Positions 51,046 through 59,291 of a DNA stretch of 64,000 nt are shown here, one piece after another (the stretch's first letter is position 1; every line of letters begins with the position of its first letter). A program made the position numbers and the translations under genes. Under the pieces are notes generated by a model. The model was not told where the DNA came from. It searched no databases and saw nothing but the letters and a program-made list of their open reading frames with translations. The DNA lies in the NCBI RefSeq assembly GCF_900101095.1, contig NZ_FNFM01000009.1, positions 1-64,000 on the forward strand, read 5' to 3'. This DNA is from Actinopolyspora mzabensis. Lineage in GTDB: Bacteria > Actinomycetota > Actinomycetes > Mycobacteriales > Pseudonocardiaceae.

Positions 51046-51699
51046 TCACTCGGCCGTTCTCCCCGCTCGGGTGTGACCGCTCGTCCGCCGTCCATGCCTG
51101 AGTCGATCCGAGCGGCCTCGGCCGCGCTTGTCGCGGTACATCGCGCGGTCGGCCTGCTCCAGCACGCCTTCGAGCGTGTCGGCCGGTCCGGCAGTGATCG
51201 CCGCTCCGATGCTCGCGCTTACCCGCACGGTGGTTCCCTCGATCAGCATCGGTTCGGCGAGCCGTTCGGCCAGCGCGTGCTGCAGCTCCTCGACCCGTTG
51301 CCAGTGCGAGGGCGTGTCCGGCAGCGTGCCGAGCCAGCAGGCGAACTCGTCGCCGGACAACCGCACGGCGAGCCGCCCCGGGCGCCGGCTCTCGCGCATC
51401 CGTCGGGCCACCTCGCGCAGCACCTGGTCGCCGAAGCGGTGTCCGTGGGTGTCGTTGAGCTCCTTGAAACCGTCCAGGTCGAGCAGCAGCACGGCCACGC
51501 ACCGGCCGTTGCCCGCGCCGTCGCGCTGGAAGGCCTCCCGCAGGGCGAGGCGGTTGCCGAGTCCGGTCAGCGGGTCGGTGCGCAGCTCGCGGTGTAATCG
51601 CGAGGCGTAGCGGCCGGTGCACCACCAGCCGGTGGCGGTCAGTCCCAGTGCGAGGGCGGTGAGCATTCCGTTCCTCGTCGAACCGTCGCGGAGTCGCAC
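51046..51699 (-). CDS. Membrane-anchored GGDEF diguanylate cyclase
   Basis: 217 residues from GTG 51699 after GAAAGGAG. A single hydrophobic helix lies at about 12-28, then a complete GGDEF domain from about 40: RTDPLTGLGNRLALREAF, LLLDLDGFKELNDTHGHRFG and active-site RLSGDEFA (115-119; SGDEF is found in active cyclases). No RxxD inhibitory site is seen before it. It should make cyclic di-GMP from two GTP at the membrane. A conserved-loop hairpin lies in its leader. Confidence 0.9.
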   Translation of the reverse strand: MRLRDGSTRNGMLTALALGLTATGWWCTGRYASRLHRELRTDPLTGLGNRLALREAFQRDGAGNGRCVAVLLLDLDGFKELNDTHGHRFGDQVLREVARRMRESRRPGRLAVRLSGDEFACWLGTLPDTPSHWQRVEELQHALAERLAEPMLIEGTTVRVSASIGAAITAGPADTLEGVLEQADRAMYRDKRGRGRSDRLRHGRRTSGHTRAGRTAE

Positions 51700-51715
51700 G
51701 GTGTTCTCCTTTCGA

Positions 51716-51766
51716 GTGGGGTGGATGAATCCGGGTCACCGGGTGCTTGGCGGCTTCGTGGTGACT
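51716..51766 (-). promoter_or_regulatory. Conserved-loop leader hairpin, copy A
   Basis: Plus-strand stem GTCACC (51735-51740)/GGTGAC (51760-51765) encloses a 19-nt loop containing GGGTGCTTGGCGGCTTCG. The downstream box TGGGGTGGA (51717-51725) reads TCCACCCCA on the transcribed strand. The GGDEF start codon and its GAAAGGAG follow. Three more copies share loop and box but not stem sequence. Confidence 0.75.
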
Positions 51767-51834
51767 CGGACCGTCCCGGCCGTGGTTCGGCCGGAAGTCC
51801 TCGGTGCGTCGGTCGTGGTGGCTAGGCTGGGCGC

Positions 51835-52128
51835 ATGGAGCTCGACAACAACTCGGTGGTGAACCTGCCCGGTGTGGACGACCGGGAGATGGATCGGCTG
51901 ATCGCGCTGCGTGCGGCGTGCAACGTGGTCGGTCCTCCGAGCGAGTTCGCGGCGGTCGATCTGTTCGTGCACGAGTTCCGCGGCTGGCTGGCGCAGTCCA
52001 CCGGGGACTCCGACAAGCTCTTCCGGCGCTACGTCCTGCTGCTGGTCACCGAGGGGCGTTCCGGGGTGGCCGACAGGGACGCGGCGAAGCTGCGCAAGAC
52101 GATCGACGACATCTACCGCAAGGTCTGA
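51835..52128 (+). CDS. Small hypothetical protein on the opposite strand
   Basis: 97 residues. It is helical, with a C-terminal basic stretch (DAAKLRKTIDDIYRKV) and EFRGWLAQSTGDSDKLFRRY, without motifs I recognise. It is the only rightward gene within the leftward conjugation train. Its stop abuts the traB-like stop tail to tail, and its promoter would overlap the copy-A hairpin region. Confidence 0.65.
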   Translation: MELDNNSVVNLPGVDDREMDRLIALRAACNVVGPPSEFAAVDLFVHEFRGWLAQSTGDSDKLFRRYVLLLVTEGRSGVADRDAAKLRKTIDDIYRKV

Positions 52129-53943
52129 TCAGATCCGCTTCAACGCGGCGCGTACCTGGGTCATCGCGAGCCCGGTGTCCCGCATCAGCGCTTCCACAGT
52201 TGACTCGGTGCCCGCCTCGATCGCCTCCCGCACCGTCGCGTCGATGTCCTCGGCCGTCGGCCCGGACCGCCGTCGCGGGTCGGTTTCCGCCGGTTTCTTC
52301 GCCGCGTTCAGTGCCGGTGCCGGCTCGGCCGCCGAATCCGGATCGAGCCTGGTCGGCGTCACCGGCTGCTCGGCGGGGTTCTCCAGCAGCAGCGCCCGCG
52401 CCCGGATCTTGCGCGAGGTCATCATGTAGCCGAGCCCGTGCGTCGAACTGCCGTCGGGGAACTCGGCGGGCAGGTCCTTCAGGTGCTCCGGCATCGGATC
52501 ACCGGTGTCGATCATGTTCCCGGAGCCCTTCTCGGTGATCCGCAGTCCCACGATCGTTCCCGCTTTGACCTGGTCGCGTAGCGCGGTCGAGTTGCCCAGC
52601 TGCTTCACCGAGGGCACCTGGGTAGCGAGGATCAGGCAGACGCCGAACTTGGCGCCCTCCTGCGTAATCTGCTCGCACATCCGCACGATGTCGCGGTTGT
52701 CGGTCTCGTCGTCGCTCATCAGCAGCTTGTGCGCCTCGTCGATAACCACGGGCACCAGCGGCATCTCCGGGGACGGCTCCAGCGAGCCGCCGCCCTGCCG
52801 CTCCACGACGGGACGCCGCCGCTCGATCAGCCGCAGCGTGTAGCGCAGCACCTCGCGGGCCTGCTCCGGTGTGCCCGCGAACAGGTTGGCGCGCTCGCGC
52901 CACTGCGGCAGGGAGGCACCGCCACCCCCGTCGATCACCAGCGGATACACCCGGTCCGACATGCTGGCCTCGGTCAGCACCACGTCCAGCACCTTGGTCT
53001 TGCCCGAACGCGTCACCCCGGAGATGAGCGCGTGCAGGGCGCCGGCTCCCGGGTTCCACAGCTTGAAGTGCAGCGGCTCGCCGTCGGCGGCGATCATCAG
53101 CGGGAACTTTCCGGTCTCGGGGTCGAGTCCCGGCTCGTTCCAGTGGTTCTTCTGCTGCAACGGGTCGCTGGTGAGCACGGTCAGCCGCGACTTGCGGACC
53201 GATTCGCCGTGCATCGCCTCCACGAACACCCGACCGTCGGGCAGGTCGTAGACCGACAGGATCGACTTCCGCGCCTGCAGCGTGGTGTGCCAGTGCTCCC
53301 CGATGGCCAGGGTCACCGTGGCCTTCCAGCCGTAGGCGAACCCGGTGATCCCCTCCAGGGCGGAGCCGGGGAGTGGTTTGCCGTTGGCGGCGATGTGCTC
53401 GTTCCACAGCTTCAGCCGCCGATCCGCCGTGCCGGGCGCCACCGGCAGCGTTTCCCTGGGCTGCGGTGGTGCGGCGAGTTCGGCGGTCACGTCCGGCTCC
53501 GGTTCCGCGTGCCGCACCCACCAGGGGATCGACAGGGCCGCGCCGAACGCCCACATCAGCCCAGCCGTCACACCGTTCGCACCGGTCAGCGCGAGGGCCG
53601 CTTGCCAGCTGGCGGAGCTTCCCGCCGCGACGCAGACGTACAGCCGGTCCCAGCGGGACGCTTTACGGTGCACGTAGCCGTACATCCCGGCCGAGGCGGT
53701 CCAGCCCGCCGCAACCGGCAGCAGCGCCTCCGGCGGGTCCAGCGCCGCCGCGACGGCCCCGACCCCGTGGGTGGCGCCGATCGCCGCGAACGGCATCGCT
53801 TGGTGGCGCCAGCGCCCGAGCAGCCGCCGGAGTTCGTTAACCACCTGCGGTGTTACGGGAATTCGCGGCTCCTCCGGCGCGGTGTCCGACTCGGTCTCCC
53901 GCCGCTCGATCTCGGCGGGAGGGTGTTTGGTGGGGGTGGTCAT
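52129..53943 (-). CDS. traB: TraB/FtsK-type conjugative DNA translocase
   Basis: 604 residues from ATG 53943 after GGAAGGAG. Three or four hydrophobic segments lie at about 48-130, then an FtsK/SpoIIIE motor: Walker A GVTRSGKTKVLDVV (about 310), Walker B VPVVIDEAHKLLM and CLILATQVPSVKQL. The C terminus is a small winged-helix-like region (DATVREAIEAGTESTVEALM). In actinomycetes one TraB hexamer moves double-stranded plasmid/ICE DNA between mycelial cells without a relaxase. It is the central transfer gene. Confidence 0.92.
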   Translation of the reverse strand: MTTPTKHPPAEIERRETESDTAPEEPRIPVTPQVVNELRRLLGRWRHQAMPFAAIGATHGVGAVAAALDPPEALLPVAAGWTASAGMYGYVHRKASRWDRLYVCVAAGSSASWQAALALTGANGVTAGLMWAFGAALSIPWWVRHAEPEPDVTAELAAPPQPRETLPVAPGTADRRLKLWNEHIAANGKPLPGSALEGITGFAYGWKATVTLAIGEHWHTTLQARKSILSVYDLPDGRVFVEAMHGESVRKSRLTVLTSDPLQQKNHWNEPGLDPETGKFPLMIAADGEPLHFKLWNPGAGALHALISGVTRSGKTKVLDVVLTEASMSDRVYPLVIDGGGGASLPQWRERANLFAGTPEQAREVLRYTLRLIERRRPVVERQGGGSLEPSPEMPLVPVVIDEAHKLLMSDDETDNRDIVRMCEQITQEGAKFGVCLILATQVPSVKQLGNSTALRDQVKAGTIVGLRITEKGSGNMIDTGDPMPEHLKDLPAEFPDGSSTHGLGYMMTSRKIRARALLLENPAEQPVTPTRLDPDSAAEPAPALNAAKKPAETDPRRRSGPTAEDIDATVREAIEAGTESTVEALMRDTGLAMTQVRAALKRI

Positions 53944-53978
53944 CCCGTCTCCTTCCGCTGGGCTTTCCGGACCCGCAC

Positions 53979-54004
53979 CCCGCCCCGGCGGCTGCCGGGG
54001 CGGG
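53979..54004 (-). promoter_or_regulatory. Leader hairpin before traB
   Basis: CCCGCCCCGGC-GGCT-GCCGGGGCGGG, a perfect 11-bp stem with a 4-nt loop between the preceding gene and traB. It may cut read-through or protect mRNA. Confidence 0.55.
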
Positions 54005-54020
54005 ACACGCACCCGACAGC

Positions 54021-55271
54021 TCAGTACTGGTCGTACCAGCCCTTCTCGGCGACGTTGCCGCTTCCACCCGCGGCGGCCATCGCGTCCGCCACCCCGCCGT
54101 GCCTGCCCTCGACGTGCTTGTGCAGTCGGTCGGCCATCGGTGCGGCGGTGTCGAGCAGGTCGGCCAGTTCGTTGATCTGGTTCAGCGTCTCGGCGTCCAG
54201 GCTGTTGGCGGTGAGCACGTCGCCGAGGTTGGTCACCTCCTCGTGCGCCAGGGTGAGCAGCTTCGCCAGCGACTGCAGCGATTGGACGGTGTCGCTGTAG
54301 CCCTCGCCGGTCGCGGCGACCGTGTTGTTGGCGGGCATGAGTTCGGCCATGGTGTTGGTGATTCCTTTCGATTCCTCGGTTTCTTCCTCGTGCTTGTCGG
54401 CGCGTTCCGCGTCGACGTAGATCCGGTTGGGTTGTTGCTCGCCGTTGGCGTGCCGCGAACCACCGGACGACTGGAAGCTGCCGGGTGGCGGAGTTCCTGC
54501 TCCCGGCGTGGGGCCTGCGCCGTGCGAGTCATCGGCGGCGCCGGAGTCGTGCCACCAGGCGCAGTCCGGGCACCACCCATCCTGGTCGAGCTCGTAGGGC
54601 TCGGTCAGTCGGGCGCACCATGCGCAGCGGCGGGGAACGGTGCTGCGCACGTGGGGGGTGCGCCAGCACGTGCGGCACAGGGGACGTCCGGTGTGGATAA
54701 CGCGCAGCTCGGTCCAGGGGTAGCGGGCGCGGCAAGCCGCGCACTGCCCGGTGGCTCCGCAGGCGGCGCCGCTTTCGGCGGGGCTGGCGCAGTCGGGGCA
54801 GGCGCCGGTCTGGTCGAGCTGTTCGGCGCGGACCCAGTAGCCGCAGTTGCGGCACTTGGCCAGCTCCACCCGAGGCCGCGGTGTCTCGCGGCGCCACTGC
54901 CGCCAGGCTTCGCGGTAGTGGGCACCCCGGCGTCCGGCTTCGAGCCCGACCCGGTATCCCGAGCGGCCACCGGAGACGGCCCCGGAGTAGACGCCGACCG
55001 CGCCCGCACCGAGCGCGGCCACCGCTCCGGCGGTGATCCAGCCGGCGGCGTAGACCCACCACAGCAGGTGGCGCGGCCCGGTGGACACGGCGGCGTGCCA
55101 CCGGGACTTGGCCGACCTGAGGCGTTCCTGCCGTGCTCGTTCCCTGGCCGCCCCGCGTTCCTCGGCGCGGCGGCGGGCCTCGTCCCAGCGGGCCCTCGTG
55201 CGTGCGGCGCTCTGCTCGGCGGCGTGGGTGATCCCGGCCGCCAGCACCATCGCCAGAAGCAGCATCCCCAT
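54021..55271 (-). CDS. Membrane protein with zinc-ribbon pairs and helical C terminus
   Basis: 416 residues from ATG 55271, whose first base is the last base of the previous stop (TGATG). There is one hydrophobic helix at about 3-16, a long basic helix, and a second hydrophobic hairpin at about 65-95. Several CxxC pairs follow (CRNCGYW, CPDCAS, CAACRARYPW, CRTCW, CAWCARL, CPDCAWW) forming zinc ribbons at about 145-245. The last 110 residues, from MAELMPANN, are a helical acidic domain that could also be made separately. Likely a conjugation accessory; function unknown. Confidence 0.7.
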   Translation of the reverse strand: MGMLLLAMVLAAGITHAAEQSAARTRARWDEARRRAEERGAARERARQERLRSAKSRWHAAVSTGPRHLLWWVYAAGWITAGAVAALGAGAVGVYSGAVSGGRSGYRVGLEAGRRGAHYREAWRQWRRETPRPRVELAKCRNCGYWVRAEQLDQTGACPDCASPAESGAACGATGQCAACRARYPWTELRVIHTGRPLCRTCWRTPHVRSTVPRRCAWCARLTEPYELDQDGWCPDCAWWHDSGAADDSHGAGPTPGAGTPPPGSFQSSGGSRHANGEQQPNRIYVDAERADKHEEETEESKGITNTMAELMPANNTVAATGEGYSDTVQSLQSLAKLLTLAHEEVTNLGDVLTANSLDAETLNQINELADLLDTAAPMADRLHKHVEGRHGGVADAMAAAGGSGNVAEKGWYDQY

Positions 55272-55681
55272 CACTGACCTCCGATCAGCCTGCCGATGCT
55301 GTTCGCACCGACCTGCGAGATCGCTTCGGTCAGCCCGGAGCCCGCCTCGGCCAGCGGGCCGACACCGGCCAGGAACAGCACCGGCAGCACGACCAGACAG
55401 ATCAGCGCCGTCTTGTCGGCCTTCCGGTCGATGCCGATGTCGTAGACGGTCAGCACGATGAGCAGCAGGGTCGCCGCTCCTACGACGATGCTGCTGTTGA
55501 CCGGAACGATGCCGACGATCTCGTTGATGCGGGCGGCCAGCCACGCGCCGAGCGCGGTGTCCGCCAGCGAGCACCCGCCGATGAAGACCAGCGAGGATTT
55601 CAGCCACCAGGGGTTGGCCTTCTTGCGCTTCCAAAGGATCGCGACCAGTCCGAAGGCCACGATCATGATCGCCCAGGACAA
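55271..55681 (-). CDS. Small multi-pass membrane protein (SpdB-like by position)
   Basis: 136 residues with four hydrophobic segments (MSWAIMIVAFGLVAILW; SSLVFIGGCSLADTALGAWL; SSIVVGAATLLLIVLTVYDI; ALICLVVLPVLFLAGVGPLA). It overlaps the next start by one base. Small membrane proteins of this kind beside traB in actinomycete plasmids are spread (Spd) proteins moving DNA along the mycelium. No sequence motif proves this. Confidence 0.7.
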   Translation of the reverse strand: MSWAIMIVAFGLVAILWKRKKANPWWLKSSLVFIGGCSLADTALGAWLAARINEIVGIVPVNSSIVVGAATLLLIVLTVYDIGIDRKADKTALICLVVLPVLFLAGVGPLAEAGSGLTEAISQVGANSIGRLIGGQ

Positions 55682-55699
55682 GATTCCTCCTCGGGGAGT

Positions 55700-56251
55700 T
55701 CAGACCGCCAGCACGGTGATCAGCACGGCTACGGCGGTGGTCAGCAGGAGTCGGGAAGGCCGGCGAGCCAGCCAGAGCAGCGCGTATCCCACGGCGGTGA
55801 TCACCAGGGACACCCAGCCGAACCACTGCCCGGCGGCCCGCAGCGCGGGGATGTCGCCGGACCACTCGGCGCGTCGCGCGCGGGTGTGGATGTCGCGGAG
55901 GGACGGTGGACGAGCCCGCCACACCGAGCCGTCCAGGGCCGCACGGGCGCTGCTGCCGGCCTCCGAGGTCCAGGCGGCGGCCGCCTTCCGCAGCTTCACC
56001 ACGGAGACGTGCGCGGGTTTCCCGCCGTCCGAGTGCGGTTCGACTCGACTACTCGTCGTGTTCGAACCCTGCCGGTCGCTCGGGAACGGCAGCACCTCGC
56101 CGCCCTCGGTTTCCGCGTCCTGTTCGGCGGGTTCCCCACGCGCGCGTGCGCGATCGCGCTCGGGCTCGCGCTCACGCCCCCGATTGGGACCTTCTTCCGA
56201 AGGGTTCGCGGTGGCCGAATCGGGGCTCTCCCACGGATCCGGGATCGGCAT
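55700..56251 (-). CDS. Hypothetical protein with C-terminal membrane anchor
   Basis: 183 residues. The first 75 are charged, Glu/Arg/Pro-rich and disordered. A soluble helical part follows, and the C terminus has two hydrophobic segments (QWFGWVSLVITAVGYALLWL, then LLTTAVAVLITVLAV). Its ATG overlaps the preceding stop (TGATG). Probably a membrane accessory of transfer; no family recognised. Confidence 0.65.
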   Translation of the reverse strand: MPIPDPWESPDSATANPSEEGPNRGREREPERDRARARGEPAEQDAETEGGEVLPFPSDRQGSNTTSSRVEPHSDGGKPAHVSVVKLRKAAAAWTSEAGSSARAALDGSVWRARPPSLRDIHTRARRAEWSGDIPALRAAGQWFGWVSLVITAVGYALLWLARRPSRLLLTTAVAVLITVLAV

Positions 56252-56679
56252 CAGCGGTCACCACCTTCGGCGTCGATCCGCTGGGCCTCCTCGCCCAGAT
56301 GCCGGGCGTAGTGCTCGAACAGCCGGTCACGTTCCGTTTCCGGCAGCAGCGAGATCGCACCCCGCAGGCACATCAGCGCGTTGCCCAACCGCGCCGAATC
56401 GGTGCCGCTCTGGTTGAGCTTGCTGTCGTAGAGCGCCGCGCTCGCCGCGTTCGGCTCGCCACGGTCGAGCACCCGCCGCACGTGCTCGGCGATCTCCTCG
56501 TACTTCCCGCGCGCCGTCCGGGCCGGAGCGCGGGAGTGGGTGACGGCGCTGAGCAGCGCGTCCTGCGCGGCCCGGAACCGCTCCACCGGGGTGCTCGCCT
56601 TGCGCGCCCGGTCCGCGTGGTGTGCGCTGCGGCGTCGCATCGAGCGCACCCGCTTCGGCTCACGCTTCGTCGTCGCCAT
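56251..56679 (-). CDS. Hypothetical basic helical protein
   Basis: 142 residues from ATG 56679, which lies inside the previous gene by 20 nt. The N terminus is very basic (TTKREPKRVRSMRRRSAHHA), then amphipathic helices. It could bind nucleic acid, but no motif is recognised. Tightly coupled to genes on both sides. Confidence 0.65.
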   Translation of the reverse strand: MATTKREPKRVRSMRRRSAHHADRARKASTPVERFRAAQDALLSAVTHSRAPARTARGKYEEIAEHVRRVLDRGEPNAASAALYDSKLNQSGTDSARLGNALMCLRGAISLLPETERDRLFEHYARHLGEEAQRIDAEGGDR

Positions 56680-56884
56680 GTTCGTCCACCTCCGCACCGC
56701 GTGCGCGCATCGCGTCGAGTTCCACTTCGTCGGCGCACTGCCAGATGTCCATCTGATCGTCGGCCTGCCAGCGGCCTTCGCACTGCCAGGCGGTCGCGGC
56801 TATCGGCCGCCCGGCCGGGCCACGGCGGGTGTGCAGATCCCGCCGCGCCCGTTCGATCTGTTCCTGGCTGAACTGTTCGGTCAT
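56660..56884 (-). CDS. Small acidic hypothetical protein
   Basis: 74 residues from ATG 56884, overlapping the previous stop as ATGA. It begins MTEQFSQEQIERARRDLHTR and ends in a highly acidic tail. No recognised family. Overlaps at both ends show it is an expressed link in the train. Confidence 0.65.
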   Translation of the reverse strand: MTEQFSQEQIERARRDLHTRRGPAGRPIAATAWQCEGRWQADDQMDIWQCADEVELDAMRARGAEVDEHGDDEA

Positions 56885-58032
56885 GCCGCGACCTCCGCCC
56901 TGCCATCGCCGCCGCGACCGCGCAGTGCGCGCAGCACCTCCTGCGCCGTGGTGGCGCGGATACCGAGGTGCCGCTGCACGGCCCGCCGGCTCGGCCGCGG
57001 GTTCAGCTCGCCCGCCTCGATCGCCCGCCGGGTCCGAGCCACCAGTTCGGACAGTTCGTCGGTGGTTCCCGAACCGGACCCTGTCGAGGTCGCCGAGTCG
57101 GACGCTGTCGAGCTCGCCGAGTCGGTTTTCGCTGTTCCCGCCGGTTCCGAAGGGGCGGGTTCACCGGAGAGCCACCGGCCGATCTCGGCGGCCAGCTGCT
57201 CGCTCGGATCGGTTTCCTCGGACCGCTGGGAACCGTTCGGCGGCAGGCCGGGAACCACCGCGTCCCGCAGCCGCCGCGCCCCGAGCGGGCCGCGTCCGAG
57301 CGTGACCGTGCCGGGGGCGTGCCGGAGCCGGATCGAACCGTCCGCACCGAGCTCGCCGACCGATCGGCGGACGGCGGCCCGCTCCATCCGAACCCTGCGA
57401 CGCTGCGAGATCCGGGCCGTGCGGGCGGCTTCCCGCTCGGCGCGGGAACGGCGGGTGCGCATCGGAGCGGCGGTGATCAGCTGGTGCGCGACCACGCCGC
57501 CGACCGAGACCAGCGCCATGACCAGCCCGGTCACCACACCGGAGGCGCCGAAGCCGTGCAGGAAGTTCAGCGCGGCGTTGACCGCGGCGAACGTCCACAC
57601 CCCGGTGTGCAGCCACCCCGTCGGGCGTCCCTGGCGGCGGGCCAGGTGCACCGAGAACGCGAACGCCCACATCGCGCCCTCGCTGAACAGCGGCAGCACG
57701 CCACCGAGCGGCCCGTAGATGTCCACCCCGTAGGCGGCCATCGCCGACCAGGCCAGCAGCGCGGGAACCACCACGATCACGCTCATCAGCAGCTCGGTCG
57801 GGTGCGCGCCGATCCAACCGCCCGCCGAGGCGAGCCGTTGTCTGCGCTCGGCGGCACGACGCCGGCTGCGCTGTTCCCGCTCGGCCCGCTCCTCGCGGGC
57901 CCGCCGTGCGGCGTCCTCGGCCACGGCACGCCGGGTCTCGGCACGCACCGACTCGGCCTCGGCCCTGACGCGTTCCGCCTCGCCCCTGGCCGCTGCTCGT
58001 GCGGCGCGCGGATCCGTGAAGCGAGTGCTCAT
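56881..58032 (-). CDS. SpdB/DUF2637-like membrane protein
   Basis: 383 residues from ATG 58032 (overlapping the WhiB-like stop). About 70 Glu/Arg/Ala-rich residues form a charged helix, then four hydrophobic segments lie at about 78-190 (TELLMSVIVVVPALLAWSAM; LFSEGAMWAFAFSVHLARR; VWTFAAVNAALNFLHGFGAS; VTGLVMALVSVGGVVAHQL). A soluble C terminus ends in a helix-turn-helix-like PSRRAVQRHLGIRATTAQEV. The topology fits DUF2637/Spd proteins of actinomycete plasmids, with the C-terminal part perhaps binding DNA. Confidence 0.75.
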   Translation of the reverse strand: MSTRFTDPRAARAAARGEAERVRAEAESVRAETRRAVAEDAARRAREERAEREQRSRRRAAERRQRLASAGGWIGAHPTELLMSVIVVVPALLAWSAMAAYGVDIYGPLGGVLPLFSEGAMWAFAFSVHLARRQGRPTGWLHTGVWTFAAVNAALNFLHGFGASGVVTGLVMALVSVGGVVAHQLITAAPMRTRRSRAEREAARTARISQRRRVRMERAAVRRSVGELGADGSIRLRHAPGTVTLGRGPLGARRLRDAVVPGLPPNGSQRSEETDPSEQLAAEIGRWLSGEPAPSEPAGTAKTDSASSTASDSATSTGSGSGTTDELSELVARTRRAIEAGELNPRPSRRAVQRHLGIRATTAQEVLRALRGRGGDGRAEVAA

Positions 58033-58412
58033 GCCGCTTCACCTCCGATCTCGGTGAGGCGGCCCCGCTGCCGCAGCTTCCGGAAGATCCTGCTCAGCCG
58101 CTGGAAGTCGGGCTGGCCGACTCCGCCCCAGCCGCCGTAGCGCTCGCCGCGCAGCAGCGCGCCCGCCAGGCACTCGTCGGCCACAGGGCAGCCCCGGCAC
58201 TGCTCGGCGATGCGTTCGCGCTCGGCCCGGATGAGCCGTTCCCCGCTGTCCTCGTCGGCGTTCGGGAAGAACACGTCCACCGGGACCTCGGCGCAGTTGC
58301 GCCGTTCGTCGTCGCTGACCTTCAGGTGCAGCTCCCAGCCGTCGGCCTCGGCGAACCGGGCGGCACGTTCGAGCTGTTCGCGCTGGAAGTGGGTGATCCT
58401 GTTGTTCGGCAT
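58029..58412 (-). CDS. WhiB-like iron-sulfur transcription factor
   Basis: 127 residues from ATG 58412, one base into the previous stop. Four Cys in WhiB spacing hold a 4Fe-4S cluster: Cys 40, then QCRGCPVADECLAG (72, 75, 81). RYGGWGGVG matches the GxWGG turn that docks on sigma factor. A longer-than-usual N-terminal helix and a basic C-terminal tail frame the domain. It could tie element genes to redox or nitric-oxide state, as WhiB proteins sense both. Confidence 0.88.
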   Translation of the reverse strand: MPNNRITHFQREQLERAARFAEADGWELHLKVSDDERRNCAEVPVDVFFPNADEDSGERLIRAERERIAEQCRGCPVADECLAGALLRGERYGGWGGVGQPDFQRLSRIFRKLRQRGRLTEIGGEAA

Positions 58413-58945
58413 CACGCGGCCTCCGTCCGCACGAGATCGACGAGTGCGCCACCGAGGGCGGAATTGACGAGGCCGCAGAGCTGTTCGAGTGATTCCTTGG
58501 CGGTCTCGGTGTCCGGCACGGCGAGCGGGGAGTAGGCCGGTTCGGGCAGCCGGTCGGTGGACACGGGGATGTCGAGCCGCAGAATGTTGGTCACCCGCGT
58601 CGGACCGCTGATCCAACCGCTCCCGCGGCTTCGCAGCCCGCGCACGATCTCGGACGGCAGCTTCGTGGCGAGGTCGACGCGGAGCGCCGTCGTGCCGTCC
58701 TCCTCGCGCAGGAGCGCCGCGTCGAGGACCCGGTCGTGCGTGACGAGGTAGCCCGGCGTCATCACCGGTGGCCGCGCGATCCGCCAGGCGGAGGCGGCGA
58801 ACTCCACGGGATCCGCGGTGGGCTCGTCCCCGTCGAGGAAGGCGGCGGTGTTGCGCCGCAGATACGCCTCGAAACGGGATTCGGAGTCGCTGGCGTGGTC
58901 GCGGTCGTAGCGATCGTCGGGGTAAATGAGAAGTGTTGAACGCAC
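58412..58945 (-). CDS. Hypothetical protein behind a conserved-loop leader
   Basis: 177 residues from GTG 58945 after GGGAG. A mixed alpha/beta protein with DDRYDRDHASDSESRFEAYL near the start and YLVTHDRVLDAALLREEDGT, then LRVDLATKLPSEIVRGLRS. No Cys-rich or membrane segment and no recognised family. Hairpin copy B lies in its leader. First of an overlapping block (this gene, WhiB, SpdB-like, etc.). Confidence 0.65.
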   Translation of the reverse strand: MRSTLLIYPDDRYDRDHASDSESRFEAYLRRNTAAFLDGDEPTADPVEFAASAWRIARPPVMTPGYLVTHDRVLDAALLREEDGTTALRVDLATKLPSEIVRGLRSRGSGWISGPTRVTNILRLDIPVSTDRLPEPAYSPLAVPDTETAKESLEQLCGLVNSALGGALVDLVRTEAA

Positions 58946-58966
58946 GGTTGTCTCCCGATAGCTGGG

Positions 58967-59018
58967 TTGAGGTGGACCGTCCGGGGCGACGGGTGCTTGG
59001 CGGCTTCGATCGCCCCGG
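58967..59018 (-). promoter_or_regulatory. Conserved-loop leader hairpin, copy B
   Basis: Stem CCGGGGCGA (58981-58989)/TCGCCCCGG (59010-59018), 9 bp, with a 20-nt loop containing GGGTGCTTGGCGGCTTCG. The box TGAGGTGGA is at 58968-58976, and the GTG start is at 58945. The stem differs in sequence from copy A yet pairs fully. Confidence 0.8.
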
Positions 59019-59029
59019 CCGTGAATCGC

Positions 59030-59209
59030 TTACTGCGAGATGGGCTTCGCGGGCACGTAGCCCGAGGAACTCATCACCGGGCAGAGCGGCTCACCATCGC
59101 GGTGACTCCACTCCGGAAGTCCCTCGGCCGTGAGCTGCGGAGTCGCTTTGGTGGGCGGAGTGTTGATCGCTTCCTCTTCGCACTCCGGGCAGATCCACTT
59201 CGCGGCCAT
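59030..59209 (-). CDS. Small zinc-ribbon-like protein
   Basis: 59 residues from ATG 59209 after GGAAGGAAAGG. KWICPECEEEAINTPPTKA near the start and WSHRDGEPLCPVM later place two Cys in CPEC and a His and Cys downstream, forming a probable one-zinc ribbon. Such mini proteins are frequent in actinomycete plasmids and phages. Its own leader has hairpin copy C. Confidence 0.7.
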   Translation of the reverse strand: MAAKWICPECEEEAINTPPTKATPQLTAEGLPEWSHRDGEPLCPVMSSSGYVPAKPISQ

Positions 59210-59234
59210 GTTCAACCTTTCCTTCCTGGAAAAC

Positions 59235-59283
59235 TGGGGTGGAGGCTCAGAGACGGCGGGTGCTTGGCGGCTTCGGCCGTCTC
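59235..59283 (-). promoter_or_regulatory. Conserved-loop leader hairpin, copy C
   Basis: Stem GAGACGG (59250-59256)/CCGTCTC (59277-59283), 7 bp, 20-nt loop with GGGTGCTTGGCGGCTTCG, box TGGGGTGGA at 59235-59243. The zinc-ribbon start is at 59209. Confidence 0.8.
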
Positions 59284-59291
59284 CGAGGAGG

